64,000 nucleotides of DNA from Pseudoclavibacter terrae (GTDB taxonomy: Bacteria > Actinomycetota > Actinomycetes > Actinomycetales > Microbacteriaceae): NCBI RefSeq assembly GCF_008831075.1, contig NZ_WBJX01000002.1, positions 62,001 through 126,000 of the forward strand, given 5' to 3'. The notes under the pieces were generated by a model. It did no database searches. It worked only from the letters and a program-made list of their open reading frames with translations, and had not been told where the DNA came from. Positions 17,957 to 26,069 of this stretch are shown in pieces. The position numbers and the translations under genes were made by a program. Position 1 is the stretch's first letter; the number at the start of each line of letters is the position of its first letter.

Positions 17957-19228
17957 CTACGCGCCGACGTCGGCGCGTTCTGAGGCGGGGATCGTGCGGA
18001 GCCCGGTGGTGTCGAGCGAGTGGCGCTTGTCGCGGCGTTCGACGGAGACGCCGAGTGCGGTGAGTCCCATGCCGAGCACGGCGAGGACGACGCCGACCCA
18101 CCCGGGGGCGAGGTAGCCGAGGCCGCCCGCGATGACCATGCCGCCGAGCCACGCGCCGAGGCTGTTGCCGACGTTGAAGGCTGCGTGGTTGATGGCCGCG
18201 CCGAGGAGGGCGGCTTCGTCGGCGATGCGCACGAGGCGCGACTGGATGGCGGGGAGCAGCGACGACGAGGTGAGGCCGAGGAAGAACACGGCGATGAACA
18301 GGCCGACCGGGTTCGACGCGATGAGGCTGTAGAACACGAGTGAGGCGATGAACGAGCCGAAGCCGATGAACATCGTGCGCGTCAGGTTGCGGTCGGCCGC
18401 CCATCCGCCGATGAGGTTGCCGAGCGTCATGCCGACGCCGAGGGTCGCGAGCACCCACGGCACGATGCCGGGGCCGAGGCCGGTCTCGCGGGTGGTGACT
18501 TCGGCGATGTACGAGTAGACGGCGAAGAACCCGCCGAAGCCGATGGCGCCGACGGCGACCATGATCCAGAGGCGCGGGTTCTTGAAGGCGATGAGCTCTT
18601 TCATGGCGCTGCGCTCGGGGTTGCCGGGGTAGCGGGGCACGAAGAAGAACACGAGCAGGAAGGTGACGAAGAAGATGGCCGCGACGAGGACGTACGCGTA
18701 GCGCCAGCCGCTGGCCTGGCCGAGCCAGGTCGCGAGGGGTACGCCGAAGATGTTGGCTATCGTGAGGCCGGAGAGGGCGAGCGCGACGCCCTGGCCCTGC
18801 TTGCCTGGGCCCATGATGCGGGCAGCGAGCAGGGATGCGACGCCGAAGTACGCGCCGTGAGGGAGTGCCGCGATGAAGCGCATGATCGCGGTCGTGCCGA
18901 AGTCGGGCATGAGGGCGGATGCGGCGGAGGCGACGATGAAGATGCCGAGGAGCCAGAAGGCGAGCTTCGTCTGCGACATGCGGGCCGCGAGCACCGCGAA
19001 CACGGGGGCGCCGACGACGACGCCGAGGGCGTACGCGGAGATCAGGATGCCCGCCTGCGCGATCACCGCATCCGGGTTCTGCTCGAAGCCGGGCAGCAGC
19101 TCGCGCGCGATGTCGGGCAGCAACCCCATGGTGGCGAACTCGGTGACGCCGATGCCGAACCCGCCGAGCGCGAGCGCGAAGAGGGCGATTCCTCGCCGGA
19201 AGGGGGTGAGTTCGGGCATGACCTGCAT
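17957..19228 (-). CDS. MFS transporter, DHA1/AraJ-type efflux
   Basis: 423 aa from the ATG at 19228, with AGAGG upstream; the ATG at 19219 is an alternative. Twelve hydrophobic helices. The opening RRGIALFALALGGFGIGVTEF and GLLPDIA, with ARMSQTK in loop 2-3, are characteristic of arabinose-efflux/chloramphenicol-type DHA1 exporters. It probably expels a sugar or drug by proton antiport. It stands alone, facing away from the GAF regulator upstream. Confidence 0.9.
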   Translation of the reverse strand: MQVMPELTPFRRGIALFALALGGFGIGVTEFATMGLLPDIARELLPGFEQNPDAVIAQAGILISAYALGVVVGAPVFAVLAARMSQTKLAFWLLGIFIVASAASALMPDFGTTAIMRFIAALPHGAYFGVASLLAARIMGPGKQGQGVALALSGLTIANIFGVPLATWLGQASGWRYAYVLVAAIFFVTFLLVFFFVPRYPGNPERSAMKELIAFKNPRLWIMVAVGAIGFGGFFAVYSYIAEVTTRETGLGPGIVPWVLATLGVGMTLGNLIGGWAADRNLTRTMFIGFGSFIASLVFYSLIASNPVGLFIAVFFLGLTSSSLLPAIQSRLVRIADEAALLGAAINHAAFNVGNSLGAWLGGMVIAGGLGYLAPGWVGVVLAVLGMGLTALGVSVERRDKRHSLDTTGLRTIPASERADVGA

Positions 19229-19339
19229 GTTGCGGACCTCTGGTTCTGAGTTCGGTGACTGGGTTCGCAACGCTGCGCAGGTACCAGGCTATTCCCAGGC
19301 GGGAGAATGTGCGAACAATCGGCCGGGTGGATGTTCGGG

Positions 19340-20581
19340 TCAGTTGTCTGTCGCAGTGACGGTGATGCCGGGCGCGAACCGGTACGGGGCGGCGATGAGC
19401 ACGTTTCCGAGGTGGCGGCGTAGGCGGCTGATCTCCGCGCGCACGGTCACGTCGTGCTCCGGCGTCCCGTACAGGCGGGTGGAGAGGTCACGTGCGGTGA
19501 GCCCTCGCGGCGCGGCGGCCAGCAGGAAGAGGATGTCGGCTTGGCGGGAAGGGATGCGCACTTCGCGTGAGTCGGTTGGGGTGCGCAGTTCGACGAGCGC
19601 ACCTGTGCCGGTGGCCGACACGGTGATCGTGGTCTCGGGCGGTGCATCCGCCTGTGTCGTGGATGCGCGGGCCGGGGCCAGGAGGAATCCTCGGTCGAGC
19701 CCGCTGATCAGCACCTCCCCGGATGGTGTGGTCCAGGTGTCGCCCGCCTGCAGGCCGCGGGGGAGCGGGATGCGGGAGTTCACGTCGACGCCGTGCGAGG
19801 CGGCAACCCAACCCCATTTGTCGACGACGGCCCACGGATGGTCGAGCTCGCGGGTGGCGCTGAAGCTCGCGGCGCGAAGGTCGGCGATGTCGCGGTGGTG
19901 GCGCTCGCGGAGGTCCTGCGTTGCCGCTTGGGCGAGGAGCGAGATGAGGCCGAGGGACATGGGATGCGCGTCGGCGACTTCGAAGGAGAGGTCGACGGTG
20001 CCGAGCGTTCGGCCGTTTCTGGGGTCGCGCACCGGGGCTGCGGTGCAACTCCAGAGGTGCTGCGAGCGGGAGTAGTGCTCGGCGCCGTGTACCTGCACCG
20101 CGCGGCGGGCCGCGAGGGCTGTGCCGATGGCGTTTGTTCCGACGCTGTTCTCGCCCCACGCTGCGCCTTCGACGAAGCCGAGGTCGTCGGCGCGGGCCAG
20201 CATCTGCGTGCCGCCGCTCCGGGCGACGATGCGGCCGTGGCGGTCGCTGATGACGAGGACAGCGGTGTCGTCGCGAAGCAGGGTCGAGAGGTGGCCGAGG
20301 TTCGCGCGTATGAGCGACGTCAGCAGCAGGGCATCGGAGTCGAGCTCGTTTGTTGCGGAGGCTCCAGTGGAGGCAGGCTCGGCGTGCTTCGCGCTCGCGG
20401 GCCGGCGACTCGGGCGTACTCCGCGACGGCGAAGTCGTGCCCAGGAGTCGGCGATGACGTCGCGTGGATGCGCGGGCGCCCGCTTACCCGAGAACTCCGC
20501 GTCGTAGACATCGCTGAGGAGCCGCGAGTATGACGTGAGGTCGGACGTGGAGGGGAACGCCGCTTCGAGGGGGAGCGTCAT
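19340..20581 (-). CDS. GAF-domain transcriptional regulator (AcoR-like, lacking AAA domain)
   Basis: 413 aa. The N terminus and GAF domain (about 60-230) resemble the sensor part of acetoin-catabolism activators: SRLLSDVYDAEF, VISDRHGRIVARSGG, WGENSVGTNAIGTAL, and RSQHLWSCTAAPV. Instead of the sigma-54 AAA module there is a C-terminal winged-helix-like region around TARDLSTRLYGTPEHDVTVRAEISRLRRHLG. It is divergent from an acetoin/diacetyl reductase 282 bases away, the natural target. Confidence 0.85.
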   Translation of the reverse strand: MTLPLEAAFPSTSDLTSYSRLLSDVYDAEFSGKRAPAHPRDVIADSWARLRRRGVRPSRRPASAKHAEPASTGASATNELDSDALLLTSLIRANLGHLSTLLRDDTAVLVISDRHGRIVARSGGTQMLARADDLGFVEGAAWGENSVGTNAIGTALAARRAVQVHGAEHYSRSQHLWSCTAAPVRDPRNGRTLGTVDLSFEVADAHPMSLGLISLLAQAATQDLRERHHRDIADLRAASFSATRELDHPWAVVDKWGWVAASHGVDVNSRIPLPRGLQAGDTWTTPSGEVLISGLDRGFLLAPARASTTQADAPPETTITVSATGTGALVELRTPTDSREVRIPSRQADILFLLAAAPRGLTARDLSTRLYGTPEHDVTVRAEISRLRRHLGNVLIAAPYRFAPGITVTATDN

Positions 20582-20863
20582 GCCATCGCCTTTCTGGCGG
20601 ACCGGCTCGCGTCGTTGCGTCTGCTGGCATCGTGCTGGAGTCGGGGCGCCACGAGTCGATTCAACCCCATTCGCGCGCGGATTGCCTGGAGGAGGGTCAG
20701 GGGTTGCCAAGGGTTGCGTGTGGTGTCCTCGGGCGGGGTGCCGCGGGGGAGCGGAGTCGTGCATCCGGTGCCTTCGCTATTGGGGTGGATGCGCGCCTAC
20801 CGTGGCGTCGTTCAGCGGTCGCAGGCGAAGCCTGGTCGGCCGCACCTCGAGTTAGGAGTTGTC

Positions 20864-21646
20864 ATGACCGACACACAGGTCGCGCTTGTCACCGGAGCGG
20901 GTCAGGGAATTGGGCGCGGGATCGCGCTGAAGCTGGCTGCGGATGGCTACGACATCGTGGTTGCCGACCTCGACTTCCAGGCGGAGAAGGCTGCCGGGGT
21001 AGTCGCCGAGATCGAAGCGCTCGGTCGCCGTGCCGTGTTCGTGGCGGCGGATGTGTCGAAGAAGGCAGACGTTGAAGCGGCCGTCGCGACGGCGCTTGAG
21101 AAGCTCGGCGGGTTCGACGTGATCGTCAACAACGCCGGCATCGCACAGGTGAAGCCGATCCTCGAGGTCACGGAGGAAGAGCTCAACAAGATCTTCCAGA
21201 TCAACGTGAACTCGGTTGTGTACGGCATCCAGGCCGCGGCGAAGTCGTTCATCGAGCGGGGCGTGAAGGGGCGCATCATCTCGGCGGCGTCGATCGCGGC
21301 CATCAAAGGCTTCCCGATCCTCGGGGCGTATTCGGCATCGAAGTTCGCGGTGCGCGGCCTGACGCAGGTCGCCGCGCAGGAGCTCGCGACGCACGGCATC
21401 ACGGTCAACGCGTACGGCCCCGGCATCGTGGGTACGGGCATGTGGGAGCTCATCGACAGTGAGCTGTCGAAGATCAACGGGAAGCCGCTCGGCCAGAACC
21501 TGAAGGAGAATGTCGAGTCGATCCAGCTCGGCCGCATCGAGACGCCGGAGGATGTAGCGGGCGTGGTCTCGTTCTTCGCGAGCCCCAACGCCGGGTACGT
21601 GACCGGCCAGGTGCTGCTCGTCGACGGCGGGATGCTCTACAACTAG
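20864..21646 (+). CDS. butA: Acetoin/diacetyl reductase (short-chain dehydrogenase, 2,3-butanediol type)
   Basis: 260 aa, ATG with TAGGAG upstream. The SDR motifs are TGAGQGIG (NAD binding), NNAG, the catalytic Ser in AASIAA, and YSASK (Tyr and Lys). Long diagnostic blocks of (S)-acetoin-forming diacetyl reductases are present, for example QINVNSVVYGIQAA, GFPILGAYSASKFAVRGL and NAYGPGIVGTGMWE. It interconverts diacetyl, acetoin and 2,3-butanediol with NAD(H). Regulation is probably by the divergent GAF regulator. Confidence 0.93.
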   Translation: MTDTQVALVTGAGQGIGRGIALKLAADGYDIVVADLDFQAEKAAGVVAEIEALGRRAVFVAADVSKKADVEAAVATALEKLGGFDVIVNNAGIAQVKPILEVTEEELNKIFQINVNSVVYGIQAAAKSFIERGVKGRIISAASIAAIKGFPILGAYSASKFAVRGLTQVAAQELATHGITVNAYGPGIVGTGMWELIDSELSKINGKPLGQNLKENVESIQLGRIETPEDVAGVVSFFASPNAGYVTGQVLLVDGGMLYN

Positions 21647-21774
21647 CCGGGGGTGGCTGCGCGCGCCACTTCGTCGCTCGCGACACGACGGCGACACGAC
21701 GGCGACACGGTGGTGCGCGGAGCCCCCAGGTTCCGCTAGGATGGTCGAGTTGTCCTCGCGGAGAACGAAAGCCA

Positions 21775-21849
<75 letters not shown>

Positions 21850-21855
21850 GGTGAG

Positions 21856-21888
21856 GTCCCGGAAACTCAAGGGTTTCCGGGACTTTCT
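21856..21888 (+). terminator. Rho-independent terminator after tRNA-Pro
   Basis: A perfect 11-bp stem (21856-21866 with 21873-21883, GTCCCGGAAAC/GTTTCCGGGAC) with a 6-base loop is followed by TTTCT. It lies inside the island, so the element supplies a new terminator to the tRNA gene. Confidence 0.85.
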
Positions 21889-22030
21889 AGTTGGTGAGAA
21901 TTGATCCGGTCATCGAAAACCCATCACTTTGACGCCCTTGCGGCCCGCTCGGGCTGCCGCGCTCCGGCAGCTGTGCCGTCTTGCCGGTTGCTCCCGGTTC
22001 GTGGGTGGGAGCAGGACGCACCTGTTCGGT

Positions 22031-22270
22031 ATGGACACCGAACGCAGCCCGGCGGGCAACCCCTGGGGTCTGGAGCCGCTGCTCGACATCGGCGAGCTTG
22101 ACGCCTACCTGGGCGTGCCTGTCTCCACTGTCTACGACTGGCGCACCCGTGGTCTCGGCCCCCGGGCGTATCGCTTCGGGAAGCATCTGAAGTTCGCGCT
22201 CTCGGACGTGCGGATCTGGGTCGAGCAGCAGCGCGACCCCGAATCGCCTGCCTCTCCAGAGCGGAGGTGA
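22031..22270 (+). CDS. Excisionase / helix-turn-helix DNA-binding protein
   Basis: 79 aa from the ATG at 22031. It has the MerR/excisionase-type HTH: LDIGELDAYLGVPVSTVYDW, then the wing RTRGLGPRAYRFGKHLKF and DVRIWVEQQ. Such proteins bind next to att sites and steer the integrase toward excision. It sits directly before the integrase, with 4 bases between stop and start. Confidence 0.88.
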   Translation: MDTERSPAGNPWGLEPLLDIGELDAYLGVPVSTVYDWRTRGLGPRAYRFGKHLKFALSDVRIWVEQQRDPESPASPERR

Positions 22271-22274
22271 TCCG

Positions 22275-23453
22275 ATGAGTCGGCAGCGTTTGCCATCGGC
22301 AGCTTCGGGAGATTGGCCACCTCGTGAGCCCCGGCGGGCTGCTCGTCGCGCGTGCCCGTTACCGCGACTGGACGGCAAGACGCGGCTCGTCCAAGCGACC
22401 GGGGATACTCGGAAGTCGGCAGAGCGGGCGTTGAAGGCGAAGCTCGCTGACCGGAGTCTCTTCCAGCCGTCGTCCTCGGCGCTGACCCCGGACAGTCCGT
22501 TTCCGGACTTGGTCGCGTACTGGCTCGAAGACCTCGAGCTTGAAGACCGGCTCTCCAAGCGCACCCTGCCGCTCTATGAGCGGAACGTGCAGACGCTCGT
22601 CCTGCCGGTCTTCGGGCACTTGACCTTGCGGGAGATCGGCGTCGCCCGTTGTGACCACTTCCTCAAGCAGCTCGCGAAGCAGAGCTACAACCGCGCCAAA
22701 CGGGCCCGTGTCGTGCTGCGCCTGGCGCTCGGCCTCGCCGTCAGACATGAGGTGCTGCCGCCTAACCCGATGGATCATGTCTCGCGACTGCACCGGCCGG
22801 GGTCGACGCCGAACGCGCTGACGTCTGCGGAGGTGAACGCGGTCCGCGCGGCGATCGCGTTCTGGGAGGCCGGACGCTCGATCTCCGGTCCGAAGCCCGA
22901 CGAGCAGCTCGGGGCGATCGTCGAGGTCATGCTCGGTACCTCCGCCCGTATCGGCGAGGTGCTCGCCATTCATCCTCGGGACATCGATGTCACCAGTCCG
23001 ACCCCGTCCATCCGGATCACCGGCACGATCGTCAGTCACTGCGGCGAACCGACCACGCGGCAGGACCACCCGAAGACAGCGAAGTCGCGGAGGACTGTGG
23101 CGATCCCGTCGTTCACCGCGGAAGCCGTGCGGCGGCGCCTGGCGCGCCTGGAAGACCTGTCGCTCGACGCGCTGCTGTTCTGCAGTCGCGAGGGAACGCC
23201 GCTGACCACGAACAAAGTGCGCCGGCAGCTTCGGCACGTGCTCGACCTTGCCGGGGTCGCCGGCGTCACCCCGCACGTGTATCGCCGCACCGTCGCGACC
23301 GCGATCGACCAGCAGGCAGGTGTCGAGCTCGCTGCCGAACTGCTCGGGCACACCGATCCGAAGATCACGATCCAGCACTACATCCGCCGCAGTGAGATGG
23401 TGAAACCGGTCACCGCCGAGATGCTGGAGCGGGCGTTCGCTAAGGAACAGTGA
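22275..23453 (+). CDS. Tyrosine site-specific integrase (N terminus frame-scrambled)
   Basis: 392 aa. The core-binding domain (about 75-165) and catalytic domain (about 180-390) carry R225 (in ARIGEV), H334 and R337 (HVYR), H359 (LGHT) and nucleophile Y369 (QHY). It recombines the tRNA-Pro att sites. Residues about 8-31 do not look like an integrase. The expected family sequence (IGSFG, then EIGHLVSPGG...RARYRDW) is found in the other two frames of the same DNA, which implies three single-base deletions that together restore the frame. The catalytic part is intact. See findings. Confidence 0.9.
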   Translation: MSRQRLPSAASGDWPPREPRRAARRACPLPRLDGKTRLVQATGDTRKSAERALKAKLADRSLFQPSSSALTPDSPFPDLVAYWLEDLELEDRLSKRTLPLYERNVQTLVLPVFGHLTLREIGVARCDHFLKQLAKQSYNRAKRARVVLRLALGLAVRHEVLPPNPMDHVSRLHRPGSTPNALTSAEVNAVRAAIAFWEAGRSISGPKPDEQLGAIVEVMLGTSARIGEVLAIHPRDIDVTSPTPSIRITGTIVSHCGEPTTRQDHPKTAKSRRTVAIPSFTAEAVRRRLARLEDLSLDALLFCSREGTPLTTNKVRRQLRHVLDLAGVAGVTPHVYRRTVATAIDQQAGVELAAELLGHTDPKITIQHYIRRSEMVKPVTAEMLERAFAKEQ

Positions 23454-23470
23454 ACAGCGGCCGATCGACG

Positions 23471-23505
23471 GGATCGTCACAAGTGCCAGCGGCCTGTGAC
23501 GATCC
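23471..23505. terminator. Hairpin after the integrase
   Basis: An 11-bp perfect stem, GGATCGTCACA (23471-23481) with TGTGACGATCC (23495-23505), and a 13-base loop, 18 bases after the integrase stop. No T-run follows, so termination is likely but not certain. It may serve both the integrase and the convergent small gene. Confidence 0.55.
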
Positions 23506-23539
23506 CCATCAGCTGGTGGCGCGCTATATGCGCGTGAGT

Positions 23540-23774
23540 TGGGCTTGGCGCGCTGTTTCTCAAAGACGGAAAGGTCGCCGTCCGCCAGTCCGCTCAGATC
23601 GACGCCCTCCTTGATGAGTTCTCGTTCGACCCGATCGAAGATCTCGATCAGAAGCGGGTAATGCTCGGCCGCGTAGGCGAGGAACGCCGGTATGTCCTTC
23701 TTCACGAGCGGAGCGCACTGAGGCGGGCGAACCTCGGCGACATCGGATGATTCGTTGAGCGGTGATTCGGACAT
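23540..23774 (-). CDS. Hypothetical small acidic protein, 3' end uncertain
   Basis: It begins at the ATG at 23774 (RC strand) with AGGAAGG upstream. The first 70 residues look like a real helical protein (KKDIPAFLAYAAEHYPLLIE, then DRVERELIKEGVDLSGLADG). After about residue 75 the reading frame has no early stop and runs on antisense into the integrase, where the sequence no longer looks coding. The true end is probably lost through recombination or a frameshift; the end given is an estimate. The function is unknown. Confidence 0.45.
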
Positions 23775-24114
23775 CTCAATCCTGCCTTCCTGTTGTTGGT
23801 TCCTTGTGGCGTTGAACGGGCACCGCCCGCTGCGGATCTTCGGTGCACTGGATAGGTGCGCTTCGCTCCCACCCAAGGAACTCGTCGTCATTGACGGGTA
23901 GTTGGGAGGGTCCGAAGCGAAGGCTCGATCAGAGCAGTAGGTCGGGGGTTCGACTCCCATCAGGTGCACCTGGGGTGCTCTATACGAAGCGCTGCGGCAC
24001 ATGCAGAAGGTCAGAGGTTCGAATCCCGTTAGGTCCACCTGGCGCGCGTTGTGCGAAACGGTCGGTGATCGTGACGTCGCGGGTTCGACTCGCGTTTGGT
24101 CTCCCGAAGTAGCC
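23775..24114. repeat. Array of degenerate tRNA-like 3' ends (23941-24106)
   Basis: There is no protein gene here. Three T-arm-plus-acceptor-like segments lie in tandem about 66-70 bases apart: 23941-23970, 24009-24039 and 24075-24106. Each contains GGTTCGA(A/C)TC followed by an acceptor-like end (GGTGCACC, GGTCCACC, GGTCTCCC). No complete cloverleaf with D arm and anticodon arm could be built, so these are remnants. The first is preceded by an imperfect long hairpin (about 23857-23923). Confidence 0.6.
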
Positions 24115-25698
24115 CTACACGAAATCCTCTTCCGCGGCGCCGTGCAGCCCTAGCTTGGCGATCTCCGGCCGAAGCTCGACACAGACTTCCTCCGGGTTCG
24201 GCCCGATGAGCACACGGTCCATCAACGCGTTGTTCAGAGGCTTGCGATCTGCGGGAGCCGCTGCGAGGTAGCGGTCGTAGGCGTCTTCGAGGAGATCGAG
24301 CGAATCCGCCAAGTGCTTCATCTGGAACACGACATCGTCGCTCGGGCTCTCCTCCTCAGCCTTGGTACGGAAGAGTGACTCGGCCAACTTGCGCTGCTCT
24401 TTGACGAACAGGTCGCGAGGCAGGGCATCGGAGTAGTAAGCCTCGAGGACTTTCTCTTGGCGCAGCCGGATCTCTTGCGCCTGCGCGGCGAGGTCTGATC
24501 GCCTCTGCCCGGAGCCGGATGCTTCCGCCGCGAGCTGATCCTGCCAATGCCTCTCGATCGCGTTGCGTCGGTGAGTGGAGATCTGGATCCGTTCGTAGGC
24601 CTCCTCGACGCGACGCTCCACGTCGCTGATACGTAGCGCGCTCTGGGTGCATCGCGGTGTGCCGTGCTGGCGGCCGGAGCAGACGAAATAGTCGTAGACG
24701 CGCCCGCTCTTCGACCGAGCGTTGTGGACCAGCAGACGGCGTTGACAGTTGAAGCAACGGATCGTGCTCTTGAGATAGTGCGTGTGGATGCGGCCGCGTT
24801 CACCTTGACGCCGAGAGGCGAGGAGACATTGGACGGTATCCCAGGTCTTCACCGGGCCCATCGGCTCATGGCTTCCTGCATGCTGTGCGCCGTTCAGCGT
24901 GACGATGCCCTTGTAATAGAGGTTCGTCAGCACATGGTGAAGACTCGCGACAGTCAGCGCCGCGGGGGAACGGGAAGCAGTCGCCCGAGTCCAAAGTCCT
25001 CCGTCCCGAAGTGCTGCGACCAGCTGAGCGACGCTCCACTCGCCAGTGGCATAGGTGTCGAACGCCCAGGTGATGTGTGGCGCCCGTTCGTGGTCGAGTT
25101 GGATCGCTCGATACTCATGTCCGTCCTCGGTCTGGCGGCGGACGTTGAGGTAGCCGATCGGCGCGCGTCCTGGTGTTCCGCCCTGGATGGCTTTCTGCCG
25201 CATTCCCCTCATGACTTCTTGCGCGAGGTTGCGCGAGTAGAACTCCGCGATCGACGCCATGATCCCGTGCAGGAGGACACCGTTCGGCGTCGTGTCGAGG
25301 CCTTCGGTACTTGATATGAGACGGGCGCCCGCAGCATGAACGGCCTGGGTGATGGCGATGCCGTCGGCTCGAGAGCGAGCGAGGCGATCGAGCTTATGAA
25401 CGATGACGTAGTCGACTGGATGCTCCTGCAGATAGGTGAGTATTCGTTGGAGCTCTGGGCGATTCAAATTTCGTCCTGATTGACCACGATCAACGAATTC
25501 GGCGGAGATGAGAGCGCCTAGCCCATGCGCTTGCTTCTTGTTCGCCTCGCGCTGCGCTGGGATAGAGAAGCCGTCTCGCTCGCCGCCCTTGTCTACTTGC
25601 CGAGTAGTCGAGACACGGACGTACGAGACGGCCGATAGCGGCGAAAACGACACAGCGGCAAGGGAGCAAAGTGGGGATGTTTGAAGTGAGTTATTCAC
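24115..25698 (-). CDS. Large serine recombinase
   Basis: 527 aa. The N-terminal resolvase domain has the nucleophile in AVSYVRVSTTRQ (about S30), followed by VDRGQSGRNLNRPELQ and VHKLDRLARSRADG. A recombinase domain (about 180-290), a zinc ribbon (CFNCQRRLLV...CSGRQHGTPRC, about 318-360) and a C-terminal coiled region (about 370-450) follow. This is the architecture of large serine integrases/transposases. It is a second recombination system inside an element that already has a tyrosine integrase, so a nested or composite element is possible. Translation may start further in, at about residue 24. Confidence 0.92.
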   Translation of the reverse strand: MNNSLQTSPLCSLAAVSFSPLSAVSYVRVSTTRQVDKGGERDGFSIPAQREANKKQAHGLGALISAEFVDRGQSGRNLNRPELQRILTYLQEHPVDYVIVHKLDRLARSRADGIAITQAVHAAGARLISSTEGLDTTPNGVLLHGIMASIAEFYSRNLAQEVMRGMRQKAIQGGTPGRAPIGYLNVRRQTEDGHEYRAIQLDHERAPHITWAFDTYATGEWSVAQLVAALRDGGLWTRATASRSPAALTVASLHHVLTNLYYKGIVTLNGAQHAGSHEPMGPVKTWDTVQCLLASRRQGERGRIHTHYLKSTIRCFNCQRRLLVHNARSKSGRVYDYFVCSGRQHGTPRCTQSALRISDVERRVEEAYERIQISTHRRNAIERHWQDQLAAEASGSGQRRSDLAAQAQEIRLRQEKVLEAYYSDALPRDLFVKEQRKLAESLFRTKAEEESPSDDVVFQMKHLADSLDLLEDAYDRYLAAAPADRKPLNNALMDRVLIGPNPEEVCVELRPEIAKLGLHGAAEEDFV

Positions 25699-26069
25699 TT
25701 CAGCAAGGATGGCGGCTGCGATGTCCTATCACGCATCGGCCAACGGCCGAACCAGGATGCACCCACCGTGTGGACTGAGGAGACGGTCCGGGACTTTCTC
25801 GACGGATGTTGGCACGGCTCCGCCGCGAGTTGCACCTGAAGACACGCACGGAGCCCCAACAGCGGCGCTTGCCTACGTCATCGGGGTGAGCGTTGCTGAG
25901 GAATGGCTGCCTCGAACGCGATGATCTGACCTTCGAGCCCCGTGCGCTGGAGGCTGCCGCATCGTCCCCGTTACCGCGATCGTGTTGTCCGCGAAGTCCC
26001 GTGGCATGTGAAGGGGCACGTGAGCGTGGCGCACCACCGATCTGGCAGCGACAGTGCCAGAGTTGACGT
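25699..26069. other. Intergenic region without recognisable genes
   Basis: 371 bases between the divergent serine recombinase and the DisA-like gene. No reading frame with family character was found. The promoters of both genes must lie here, but no convincing -35/-10 pair was identified. Confidence 0.5.

Noticed and set aside
23941-24106. Three functional tRNA genes
   Set aside because: T-arm-like pieces are clear, but no 7-bp acceptor pairing with a D arm and anticodon stem at normal spacing could be built.
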